Shown here: positions 32,313 to 40,311 of the stretch, piece by piece
Position numbering within the stretch: position 1 is the first letter of the stretch
Layout of the letters: each line of letters starts with the position of its first letter
NCBI GenBank assembly: GCA_964542165.1
Contig: CAZITQ010000008.1
Span: 18,445-82,444, forward strand
DNA length: 64,000 nucleotides
Direction of reading: 5' to 3'
Source: CAYTBN01 sp964542165
GTDB taxonomy: Bacteria; Myxococcota_A; UBA796; UBA9615; CAYRNR01
Notes under the pieces: generated by a model
Database searches by the model: none
What the model saw: only the letters and a program-made list of their open reading frames with translations
What the model was told of the DNA's origin: nothing
Program-made: the position numbers and the translations under genes

Positions 32313-33533
32313 TCACTGCGGCGGGGTGAAGAAGCGCCTCTGCATCGGATAGGCGATGACCAGCAGGATCAGACCCGCGATCAGGCAGAGGCCGACCGTG
32401 ACGCCGATCGCGATCCCGGCGGCGTCCTCGGGCACGAGACGGTCGGTGGCGATCTGGACGGTCGAGTCCAGCGAGGAGACGACACCCACGGCGAGGGCGC
32501 CGATCCTCGGGCCCAGGTCGCCGACCACCCGGGCCAGGAGGATGCCGCCGAGCAGGGGCTCGAGTGTCGCGCAGGCCAGGTGGTCGATCAGGGTGAAGGC
32601 GCCGAGGGAGTCCCCCAGGCGATCGGGCGCCACGTAGGGCGCGAGCAGCAGAGCGTAGCCGACCATCCCGACGCCCATGAGGAGGGCCATCGGCACGGCG
32701 CGGCGCCCGGACATCGCCAGCAGAGCCCCGCCGAGGACCGTACCCGAGAGGACCACCGTCAGCGGATTGAGGTTGCGGACCGTGTCCCAGGTCGGCGGAT
32801 CCAGGGCCCCCCGGAGGATGTCGACGTGGGTGTCGACGCTGAGGGTGAACATGGCCCCGTGGGGAAGCATCAGGACCACGAGGATCCCCACGCCCACCAG
32901 GACCCGTCCGGTCGGGATCCGAGGCCCGCTGTCCTCCGGCCCCGGTGGGCGGGCCGCCCAGCCGAGCGCGGCCAGGGCCACGATCGCGCACCCCATGAAG
33001 AAGGCCCAGGCGAGGATGAGTACCCTGGGGGACGAGTCGATCTCGATCAGGAACTTCGAGGTGTTGAAACCCACGAGCACGCCCACGTTGATCGCCACGT
33101 AGAGCGCCACGACGATGGCGTTTCGGGTGTTCTCGCGCGGGTGGCGGAAGAGCTGTGCGATGGCGGGGAGCACCGCAGCCCACAGCATGCCCTTGCCTAG
33201 CCCCATCACCGACATCGCCGGCAGCGCCGTGCGGGAAGGACTCAGCAGCATCCCCAGCATGCCCGCGAAGGTCACCAGGGCCCCCAGCGGCGCCCCGATC
33301 CGCGGGCCCACCGCGGCGCACAGCAGACCGCCGAGCAGGGGGGTGATGCACAGCACCCAGTCGAAGGCGTCGAACACGTCGCGGGCCTCGTCCCAGGTGA
33401 ACCCCATCCCGCCGTCGGCGATGGAGTCGCTCATGTGGAAGATCCAGGCCCCGCGCGAGCCGTAGTAGGCCAGGTACCACAGCAGGACACACAGGATCGC
33501 GCCCAGGGCGACGGCGATCCGGCGGCCGGTCAT
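32313..33533 (-). CDS. POT/MFS-like transporter
   Basis: The 406-residue membrane protein has about eleven or twelve helices. The N-terminal LWYLAYYGSRGAWIFHMSDS resembles the start of proton-dependent oligopeptide (POT/PTR2) transporters, and an MFS-like loop (RHPRENTRNA) is present, but the POT signatures are weak. It overlaps the upstream membrane-protein gene by 4 nt. The substrate is unknown. Confidence 0.7.
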   Translation of the reverse strand: MTGRRIAVALGAILCVLLWYLAYYGSRGAWIFHMSDSIADGGMGFTWDEARDVFDAFDWVLCITPLLGGLLCAAVGPRIGAPLGALVTFAGMLGMLLSPSRTALPAMSVMGLGKGMLWAAVLPAIAQLFRHPRENTRNAIVVALYVAINVGVLVGFNTSKFLIEIDSSPRVLILAWAFFMGCAIVALAALGWAARPPGPEDSGPRIPTGRVLVGVGILVVLMLPHGAMFTLSVDTHVDILRGALDPPTWDTVRNLNPLTVVLSGTVLGGALLAMSGRRAVPMALLMGVGMVGYALLLAPYVAPDRLGDSLGAFTLIDHLACATLEPLLGGILLARVVGDLGPRIGALAVGVVSSLDSTVQIATDRLVPEDAAGIAIGVTVGLCLIAGLILLVIAYPMQRRFFTPPQ

Positions 33534-34243
33534 CCGCGCGTCCCGCGGAGCCGCTGCACGAGCCCCCAGAGCCCGACCACGGCCCACTCGTAGAACCGCA
33601 GGGTCACCCGTTCACCCCGAAGCGCCTTGCCACGGGCCAGGAAGTCGCCGCCGATGACCGCGATCACCACCATCAGCCGCCAGAGGATCCCCACGAAGGA
33701 GAACAGCGCCATCGGACCGTAGCGCAGGGCCATCATCATCGAGGCGAAGCCGAGGACGCCGAACAGGACGAACAGGATCGCTCCGACGGCGGCCTCCAGG
33801 TAGACCGAGGCCCGGGTCACCGTCACCGAGTCGATGCTCAAGGCCTCCTCGAACCAGAGCTTGGCCCGGGCCGGGAGCAGGCCCAGGATCGGCGCCGCCA
33901 GGCCCACGGGCACGGCCAGCCAGCGTCCGATCCGCACTCCCTGGTCGGTGCGCTCCCGGGCCTCCACGTAGTCCGCGTCGTACAGGATCTTCTTGGGTAC
34001 CGAGTCGTGCTTGGCCCGATCCCAGGGCTCCAGCCGGTAGACCACCCCCCGCGTCCCTCCCGACTCGACGGACACCGTCACCCAGACCGTCCCATCGAAC
34101 ACGATCCCGTTGGCCCCGTACTTGCGGACCTCCCACTCGGACATCTCCCGCGCCGCGTGGACCTCGAGCGAGTCTCCGCGGCGGATGACCAGGTCGCCGC
34201 CCACGTCGTGGCGGCCGGAGCGTGCCGGTGAGGAGGGGGGCAT
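33530..34243 (-). CDS. Membrane protein, unknown
   Basis: The 237-residue protein has a soluble N-terminal half (GDLVIRRGDSLEVHAAREMS, a beta-rich region) and three or four C-terminal hydrophobic helices (GRWLAVPVGLAAPILGLL, ASVYLEAAVGAILFVLFGVLGF, GPMALFSFVGILWRLMVVI). The 4-nt overlap with the transporter gene indicates a two-gene operon. No family is recognised. Confidence 0.65.
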   Translation of the reverse strand: MPPSSPARSGRHDVGGDLVIRRGDSLEVHAAREMSEWEVRKYGANGIVFDGTVWVTVSVESGGTRGVVYRLEPWDRAKHDSVPKKILYDADYVEARERTDQGVRIGRWLAVPVGLAAPILGLLPARAKLWFEEALSIDSVTVTRASVYLEAAVGAILFVLFGVLGFASMMMALRYGPMALFSFVGILWRLMVVIAVIGGDFLARGKALRGERVTLRFYEWAVVGLWGLVQRLRGTRG

Positions 34244-34263
34244 CTCGCCTGCAGGATATCAGC

Positions 34264-34398
34264 TCAGTGGGTGCAGCGCCCCTCGACCGGCGGGCCGGGA
34301 CGGTTCGTTCTCCGGTCTCGTCTCGGAATGATCGCCAGGGAGGCAGGACGCGCGTGACCGCCCCCGCTGCTCGAGGGGCGGGAGACCGAGGGGTTTCA
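34264..34398 (-). pseudogene. Remnant of a duplicated TPR-protein locus
   Basis: On the minus strand 34264-34290 reads VEGRCTH-stop, the exact end of the TPR protein at 45814-47409, with nearly the same DNA. It is joined directly to 34293-34398, which resembles the upstream region of that gene at 47443-47547 (roughly 85 percent identity by eye). The order is that of the intact locus with the coding part missing, so an internal deletion of a duplicate copy is inferred. Confidence 0.6.
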
Positions 34399-34434
34399 GC
34401 CATCGGCGGAGGCGCCAGTTTCGTGTGCGCACTG

Positions 34435-34505
34435 CTCACTATAGTGAGTAGCCACCACGCCGCCACGCGTCCCTGTAAACCGGACGCTAGTCGGGTTTAT
34501 TTTTT
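34435..34505 (+). promoter_or_regulatory. Palindromic operator over a -10 box, then a terminator-like hairpin
   Basis: CTCACTATAGTGAG (34435-34448) is a perfect palindrome containing TATAGT, a good -10. About 30 nt downstream AAACCGGAC/GTCGGGTTT (34477-34485 and 34490-34498, one mismatch, loop GCTA) is followed by A and six T at 34500-34505. A transcript from this promoter would end after about 54 nt, or attenuate the downstream beta-helix gene. The -35 box is poor. Confidence 0.4.
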
Positions 34506-34605
34506 AATTTCAGATGCTTACGACGACATGCCTTCGCCTGGCACGGCTGCTGCAAAGTCGTCCGAGCAAGATTGGTTCGACGATTCCGGGCGATGGGAGA
34601 AGGCG

Positions 34606-36369
34606 ATGAGACGATTCACGATGACACTGATGGCGATGGCGATCTGCCTGACGCTGGCCACGGGCTGTCCGCCCAAACCACCGGGGGGGAATCCCGGTGG
34701 CGACGGCGACCCGCAGGGGGAGAACGACGACGAGTCCCCGGACGGAGACGACGACGGGCCGCCGGACGACGACGAAGCGCCCGACCTCGACGGCGACGGC
34801 TGGAGCGCGGAGGCGGGGGACTGCGACGACGGGGATGCCGATGTCCACCCGGGCGCCGAAGAGCGACCCTGCAACGGCATCGACGACGATTGCGACGGTC
34901 ACGAGCTGGAGGGGCTGCGGGTGCCCACGGACCACGCCTCGATCCAGGACGCCATCGCCTCCGCCCCCGAGGGCGGGATGGTCTGCGTCGAGCCGGGCGT
35001 GTACTCGGAGCGCATCAGCGTCAACAGCCGGTCGCTCCAGGTGATCGGCATCGGCGGTCCGGCCGTCACGCAGCTGGACGGCGGGGACAGCGGCCCGACC
35101 GTCACCTTCGGCGGTGACCTGGGCCCCGAGACCGTCCTGGCGGGCTTCACGGTCTCCGGGGGATTCGATCCGCTCGTGGGAGGCGGGATCCAGGTATCGA
35201 TGGCCTCGCCCACCCTCCGCGACCTGGTGGTGACCGAGAACCGCGCCCAGTCCTGCGGCGGCGTGGCGCTCCTGTGGTCGAACGCGCGGATGGAGGACGT
35301 CGAGGTCTCTGGGAACGAGGCTGCCTCCGCCGGCGGCATCTGCGTGGGGCTGGACAGCGACGTCACCCTGGAGAATGTGCGCGTGACGGACAACACAGCC
35401 ACCGCCTGGGCCGGGGGCGTGTCCGTGGAAGGGAGCTCGGCGAGCGTCGAGTCCTGCTGGTTCGAGGGAAATGGCGCGACCGGCGACGGCGGCGGCCTCG
35501 CGCTCCACGCCGCGGACGTGGTGCTCTCCCACTCCCGCTTCGCCAACAACAGCAGCGGGGGCAACGGCGGCGGCATCAGCGTGGACGCGCAGTCGACGCT
35601 GGACGCGTCTCAATTGCTGCTGGAGGGCAACTCGGCCGACGCCGACGGCGGAGGCCTGTACGCGGCGGGCGGTTCCGAGTGCGCCATCGAGCACGCGCGG
35701 ATCGTGGACAATCGAGCCGTGGCGGTGGGCGGTGGCCTGCGGTTCTCGCGGGCGACCGGCACCGTGAGCCACGCCGTGATCGCACGCAACGAGGCGTACA
35801 AGTCGGGGGGCGCGGGCTTCTACTCGTCACCCGTCGTCCTCGAACACCTCACCGTCGCCGGCAACGGGTCCGAGACCCGGGCCGGGGGGCTGGAGTTCCA
35901 CGCCACCGATGGCTCGGTCCTCAGCCGTTCCCTGCTGGTCAGCAACACCAGCCTGGAACCCGGTGGCGGGATCACGGTGGGCGACGCCCAGGTCTCCATC
36001 TCGCGTACAGCGTTTTACGCGAACTGGCCCGACCGCATCGCCGGCATGGCGGATCCCGTGGGGACGGACGGCAACGTGGAGGGTGATCCCCTGTTCCATT
36101 TCACCGCCGCCGTCGACGCCCGGGACTGGGACCTACACCTGTCGGCGAACTCGCCCCTGATCAACGCGTGTGGGACGACGACCCTCGATCCCGACGGCTC
36201 GGCTGCGGATCCCGGGGCGTACGGCGGCGAGGCGGCCGCGCACTTCGACCTGGACGGCGACGGCTTCCCGCTGTGGTGGCAGCCGCGCCCCTACGCCGTG
36301 GATCTGGCGGTGGAAGGCTTCGACTGCGACGACCTGGACGCTGATGTCCACCCCGGCGACGGTTGCTGA
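34606..36369 (+). CDS. Beta-helix lipoprotein with MopE-type metal-binding repeats (copy 1)
   Basis: The 587-residue lipoprotein (lipobox ATGC) carries an acidic spacer, then MopE-like metal-binding motifs (DLDGDGWSAEAGDCDDGDAD, VHPGAEERPCNGIDDDCDG), a right-handed parallel beta-helix of about 400 residues (HASIQDAIASAPEGGMVCVE, then many GG.GG turns such as GDGGGLALHAADVVLSHSRF), and a final MopE-like unit DGFPLWWQPRPYAVDLAVEG plus FDCDDLDADVHPGDGC. It is the first of three tandem paralogues. MopE-type motifs bind Ca or Cu in surface proteins of methanotrophs and myxobacteria. Confidence 0.85.
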   Translation: MRRFTMTLMAMAICLTLATGCPPKPPGGNPGGDGDPQGENDDESPDGDDDGPPDDDEAPDLDGDGWSAEAGDCDDGDADVHPGAEERPCNGIDDDCDGHELEGLRVPTDHASIQDAIASAPEGGMVCVEPGVYSERISVNSRSLQVIGIGGPAVTQLDGGDSGPTVTFGGDLGPETVLAGFTVSGGFDPLVGGGIQVSMASPTLRDLVVTENRAQSCGGVALLWSNARMEDVEVSGNEAASAGGICVGLDSDVTLENVRVTDNTATAWAGGVSVEGSSASVESCWFEGNGATGDGGGLALHAADVVLSHSRFANNSSGGNGGGISVDAQSTLDASQLLLEGNSADADGGGLYAAGGSECAIEHARIVDNRAVAVGGGLRFSRATGTVSHAVIARNEAYKSGGAGFYSSPVVLEHLTVAGNGSETRAGGLEFHATDGSVLSRSLLVSNTSLEPGGGITVGDAQVSISRTAFYANWPDRIAGMADPVGTDGNVEGDPLFHFTAAVDARDWDLHLSANSPLINACGTTTLDPDGSAADPGAYGGEAAAHFDLDGDGFPLWWQPRPYAVDLAVEGFDCDDLDADVHPGDGC

Positions 36370-36426
36370 GATCTCCGCGATCCCGCGGGCTTTCCGAACG
36401 ATGAACGAAGAATGATGGAGGAAACG

Positions 36427-38313
36427 ATGAGGCACTACATCTGGACACTGGTGGCGATGGCGATGGGAGGGATGCTGATGGTGGGCTGTCCACCCAAGGG
36501 TCCCTACGGCGGCGGCCTGGACGACGAGGACGACCCCGGGGACGGCAGCTCCCCCGACGAGGAAGGGGAGGAGGACGAGGACGGGGACGGATGGAGCGAG
36601 GTCGAGGGGGATTGCGACGACTCCGATCCCTCGATCCACCCGGGCGCCGATGAGGCGCCCTACGACGGGGTGGACCAGGACTGCGACGGTTCGGACCTGA
36701 CCGACGTGGACGGCGATGGCTTCGACGGGGGAGAGCTGGGGACGGACTGCGACGACAGCGATCCGGACGTGAACCCGGCGGCCGAGGAGAACGCCTGCAA
36801 CCTGGTGGACGACGACTGCGACGGCGTGCAGCACATGCCGATCCACGTGCCCGACTCCTTCTCGGCGATCCAGGATGCCATCACCTACGCGTCCGACGGC
36901 GAGACCATCTGCGTGGCGCCGGGGATCTACACGGAGAACCTGAGCTTCGAAGGCAAGAACGTCCGGGTCATCGGGTCGGGTGGCCCGGAGGTCACGATGA
37001 TCGATGGTAGCGGCGGCGGCACCGTGGTGAGGTTCGACGACTCGGAGACCTACGAGGCGCTGCTGGCCGGGTTCACCATCGCCCACGGAACGGGTAGCTC
37101 CTCGAGCGGCCCGGGCATCTCGACGTACGGCGGAGCGATGTACATCGACGAGGCCTCGCCCTCCCTCAGGGACCTGGTGGTCGAGTTCAACCAGGCCGAC
37201 CAATGCGGTGGCCTGTTGCTGATGGATTCATCGTCGATTCTCGAGGACGTGCGGATCCGGAACAACGAATCGCTCATGAGTGTGGGAGGAGGTCTGTGCG
37301 TCGTGGATTCGGAGGTGACCATTCTGCGCGCCGAGGTGGAGAACAACAGCGCGGCTTGGGGCGGCGGCGTGGCCATCGGCCAGTCCACGGTCCAGTTCGA
37401 CGGGAGTCTGATCGCCGGGAACCAGGCCCACGTCCACGGGGGCGGAATCTACGCCACTCAGTCCAACGTGGACCTGGGCGGGACCACGGTCGCCGACAAC
37501 GTGGCGTCGGGGTCCGGCGGCGGAGTCGGCCTGTTCCTCACATCGCTGGAGGCGGATCAGCTCCGGATCGAGGGCAACTCGGCTGCGCAGGGGGGGGGGA
37601 TCTACGCCGAAAGCGCCGAGTCGTTCATCATCGAGCGCGCCCTGTTCGCCGACAACGAGAGCTACGGGAACGGGGGCGCCCTCGCCCTGCTGTACAGCGA
37701 CGCGTGGCTGCGACACGCCGTCGTGGCCGACAACGGCGCCCACTCCGGCGGCGGCGTCTATGTCCACACGACCTCGATACAGATGAGCCACGTCTCGATC
37801 GTGGGCAACGCGGCTTCGTACGAGGGCGGCGGCCTGATGACCGTCCAGTCGCCCGAGGTTCACCTGGATCACACCATCGTCGCGTGGAACGACGCTGCGG
37901 CGGCCGGCGGCGGCATGTCTGTGCACGACGGCCCCGTCTCCGCCCGCTACTCGGCGTTCGGCGCCAACGCACCGCAGGACGTGGTCGGAATGGGCAGTCC
38001 GGTGGGCTACGAGGGCAACGTCGGTCACGACCCGACGTTCCTGTCCACCTCCGGCGCCTCCGCCGCGGACTGGGATCTGCACCTGTCCGCCGATTCGTCC
38101 CTGATCGACGCGGGCGATCCGGAGACCTTCGACCCCGACGGTTCCATCGCCGACATCGGCGCATTCGGTGGCGATGGGGCCGACCTCTACGACCTCGATG
38201 GTGACGGCTTCCCGCTGTGGTGGCAGCCGCGCCCCTACGCCGTGGATCTGGCGGTGGAAGGCTTCGACTGCGACGACCTGGACGTGGCTGTCCACCCGGG
38301 CAACGGATGCTGA
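36427..38313 (+). CDS. Beta-helix lipoprotein with MopE-type repeats (copy 2)
   Basis: The 628-residue paralogue of the previous gene has the lipobox in MLMVGCPP, three MopE-like units (DGDGWSEVEGDCDDSDPSIH, VDQDCDGSDLTDVDGDGFDG, NPAAEENACNLVDDDCDG), a right-handed beta-helix and the DGFPLWW C-terminus. An 82-bp stretch of the 3' end (38203-38284) is identical to copy 1 (36259-36340), while the rest is more divergent, which suggests gene conversion. A G10 tract encodes GGG at 37590-37599. GGAGG precedes the ATG, and a mini-ORF lies in the leader. Confidence 0.88.
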   Translation: MRHYIWTLVAMAMGGMLMVGCPPKGPYGGGLDDEDDPGDGSSPDEEGEEDEDGDGWSEVEGDCDDSDPSIHPGADEAPYDGVDQDCDGSDLTDVDGDGFDGGELGTDCDDSDPDVNPAAEENACNLVDDDCDGVQHMPIHVPDSFSAIQDAITYASDGETICVAPGIYTENLSFEGKNVRVIGSGGPEVTMIDGSGGGTVVRFDDSETYEALLAGFTIAHGTGSSSSGPGISTYGGAMYIDEASPSLRDLVVEFNQADQCGGLLLMDSSSILEDVRIRNNESLMSVGGGLCVVDSEVTILRAEVENNSAAWGGGVAIGQSTVQFDGSLIAGNQAHVHGGGIYATQSNVDLGGTTVADNVASGSGGGVGLFLTSLEADQLRIEGNSAAQGGGIYAESAESFIIERALFADNESYGNGGALALLYSDAWLRHAVVADNGAHSGGGVYVHTTSIQMSHVSIVGNAASYEGGGLMTVQSPEVHLDHTIVAWNDAAAAGGGMSVHDGPVSARYSAFGANAPQDVVGMGSPVGYEGNVGHDPTFLSTSGASAADWDLHLSADSSLIDAGDPETFDPDGSIADIGAFGGDGADLYDLDGDGFPLWWQPRPYAVDLAVEGFDCDDLDVAVHPGNGC

Positions 38314-38377
38314 GATTCCCGCAATCCCGCGGGCCTTTCGAACGATGAACGACGAACGATGAACGATGGAGGAAACG

Positions 38378-40273
38378 ATGAGGCACTACAACTGGACACT
38401 GATGGCGATGGCGATGGCGATGGGAGGGATGCTGACGGTGGGTTGTCTACCCAATCGGCCGTACGGCGGCGGCCTCGACGACGAGGACGACCCCGCGGAT
38501 GGCAGTTCCCCCGACGAGGAAGGGGAGGAGGACGAGGACGGGGACGGATGGAACGAAGTCGAAGGGGATTGCGACGACACCGACCCATCGATCCACCCGG
38601 GCGCCGACGAGGCGCCGTACGACGGGGTGGACCAGGACTGTGACGGTTCGGACCTGACCGACGTGGACGGCGACGGTTACGACGGCGGTGAGCTGGGGTC
38701 GGATTGCGACGACAGCGATCCCGAGGTGAATCCCGCGGCCGAGGAGAACGCCTGCAATCGGGTGGACGACGACTGCGACGGTGTGCAGCACATGCCGATT
38801 CACGTGCCGGAGTCCTTCTCCTCGATCCAGGACGCCATCAGCTACGCGTCCGACGGCGAGACCATCTGCGTGGCGCCGGGCGTGTACACCGAGAACCTGA
38901 GCTTCGACGGCAAGGATGTCCACGTCATCGGGACCGAGGGCCCGGAGGCCACCCTGATCGACGGCAGCGGCGGCGGCCCGGTGGCGATCTTCGACGACTC
39001 GGAGACCCATGCAGCGGTGCTCGCCGGATTCACCCTCTCCCATGGAACCGGTGGCTCCACGGGTAGCCCGGGCATCTCGACGACGGGCGGAGCGATCTAC
39101 GTCGACGGCGCCTCGCCCACCCTCCGGGACCTGGTGGTCGAGCTCAACGAAGCCGAAGAATGCGGCGGCGTGCTGCTGATCGAGTCCACGTCGATTCTCG
39201 AGGACGTCCAGATCCGCGACAACGTTGCCCTCTTCAGCGCCGGCGGAGGGCTGTGTGTCCACACTTCGCAGGCGACCTTCGTGCGAGTCGACGTGGAGGG
39301 CAACAGCTCCACCTGGGGTGGCGGCGTGGCCATCGTCTTCTCCACGGTTCAGTTCATCGAGAGTCGGATCGCGGGTAACTCAGGCCATGCGGGTGGTGGC
39401 GGGATCACCGGCGGCTTCTCCGCCATAGCCCTCGAGCAGACCACGGTCGCTGGCAACGAGACCATGGGTGCCGGCGGGGGAGCCTATTTCTTCGATTCGA
39501 CCGTGGAGGCCGACCAGCTCCAGGTCGTGGGCAACTCGGCTGCGCTGGACGGGGGGGGGATCTACAGCGTGACCCTAGACTCGTTCATCGTCGAACACGC
39601 GTTGTTCGCCGACAACGAGACGGGCGGAAACGGCGGTGGTCTGGCCTTGGTCGATGGCACCGGGTGGATGCGGCAGGTGGTCCTGGCCGGCAACAGCGCC
39701 GTTTCTGGCGGTGGCGTCTACCTCGACGGCACCCCGCTCACCATGAATCACGTCTCGATCGTGGGCAACGAGGCCTCCTACGAGGGCGGCGGCCTGAAGA
39801 CGATCATGTCGCCGGACGTCGGCCTGCACCACGCCGTCGTCGCGTTCAACTCCGCCGACGCGTCCGGCGGTGGCATGGCGGTGTACGACCACCTCCCCAC
39901 CGTCCGCTACTCGGCGTTCGCGGAGAACACCCCGCAAGACGTGTTCGGGATGGGAGACCCGGTGGGCTACGACGGCAACGTGGGTCACGACCCGGCGTTC
40001 CTGTCCTTCTCGGGCTCCGAAACGCTGGAATGGGATCTGCACCTGTCCGCCGATTCGCCCCTGATCGACGCGGGCGATCCGGATACCTTCGACCCCGACG
40101 GTTCCGTCGCCGACATCGGCGCCTACGGTGGCGATGGGGCTGACCTCTACGACCTCGACGGTGACGGCCATCCCCTGTGGTGGCATCCGCGCTCGTATGC
40201 CGTGGATCTCGCCGTTCAGGGATTCGACTGCGACGATCTGGATCCTGCGGTGCACCCCGGGAGCGGTTGTTGA
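38378..40273 (+). CDS. Beta-helix lipoprotein with MopE-type repeats (copy 3)
   Basis: The 631-residue paralogue has almost the same architecture and leader as copy 2 (MRHYNWTLMAMAMAMGGM, lipobox LTVGC). MopE-like units and beta-helix turns are conserved (GGGGITGGFSAIALEQTTVA, GGGLALVDGTGWMRQVVLAG). It ends with the DLDGDGHPLWWHPRSYAVDL variant of the shared tail. A G9 tract at 39551-39559 corresponds in position to the G10 tract of copy 2. Surface display and metal-dependent folding are inferred. Confidence 0.88.
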   Translation: MRHYNWTLMAMAMAMGGMLTVGCLPNRPYGGGLDDEDDPADGSSPDEEGEEDEDGDGWNEVEGDCDDTDPSIHPGADEAPYDGVDQDCDGSDLTDVDGDGYDGGELGSDCDDSDPEVNPAAEENACNRVDDDCDGVQHMPIHVPESFSSIQDAISYASDGETICVAPGVYTENLSFDGKDVHVIGTEGPEATLIDGSGGGPVAIFDDSETHAAVLAGFTLSHGTGGSTGSPGISTTGGAIYVDGASPTLRDLVVELNEAEECGGVLLIESTSILEDVQIRDNVALFSAGGGLCVHTSQATFVRVDVEGNSSTWGGGVAIVFSTVQFIESRIAGNSGHAGGGGITGGFSAIALEQTTVAGNETMGAGGGAYFFDSTVEADQLQVVGNSAALDGGGIYSVTLDSFIVEHALFADNETGGNGGGLALVDGTGWMRQVVLAGNSAVSGGGVYLDGTPLTMNHVSIVGNEASYEGGGLKTIMSPDVGLHHAVVAFNSADASGGGMAVYDHLPTVRYSAFAENTPQDVFGMGDPVGYDGNVGHDPAFLSFSGSETLEWDLHLSADSPLIDAGDPDTFDPDGSVADIGAYGGDGADLYDLDGDGHPLWWHPRSYAVDLAVQGFDCDDLDPAVHPGSGC

Positions 40274-40311
40274 CGCCCTCCGGCTCGCCCGGACCGCGCT
40301 CGTCTGTCGTG

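Larger units (their letters stand above)
34244..34605. other. 362-bp intergenic region with gene remnant and regulatory signals
   Basis: No intact gene is seen. From left to right it holds a degraded copy of the end and upstream region of the TPR gene found at 45.8-47.5 kb, a palindrome over a -10-like box, and an intrinsic-terminator-like hairpin. They are listed separately. Confidence 0.7.
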
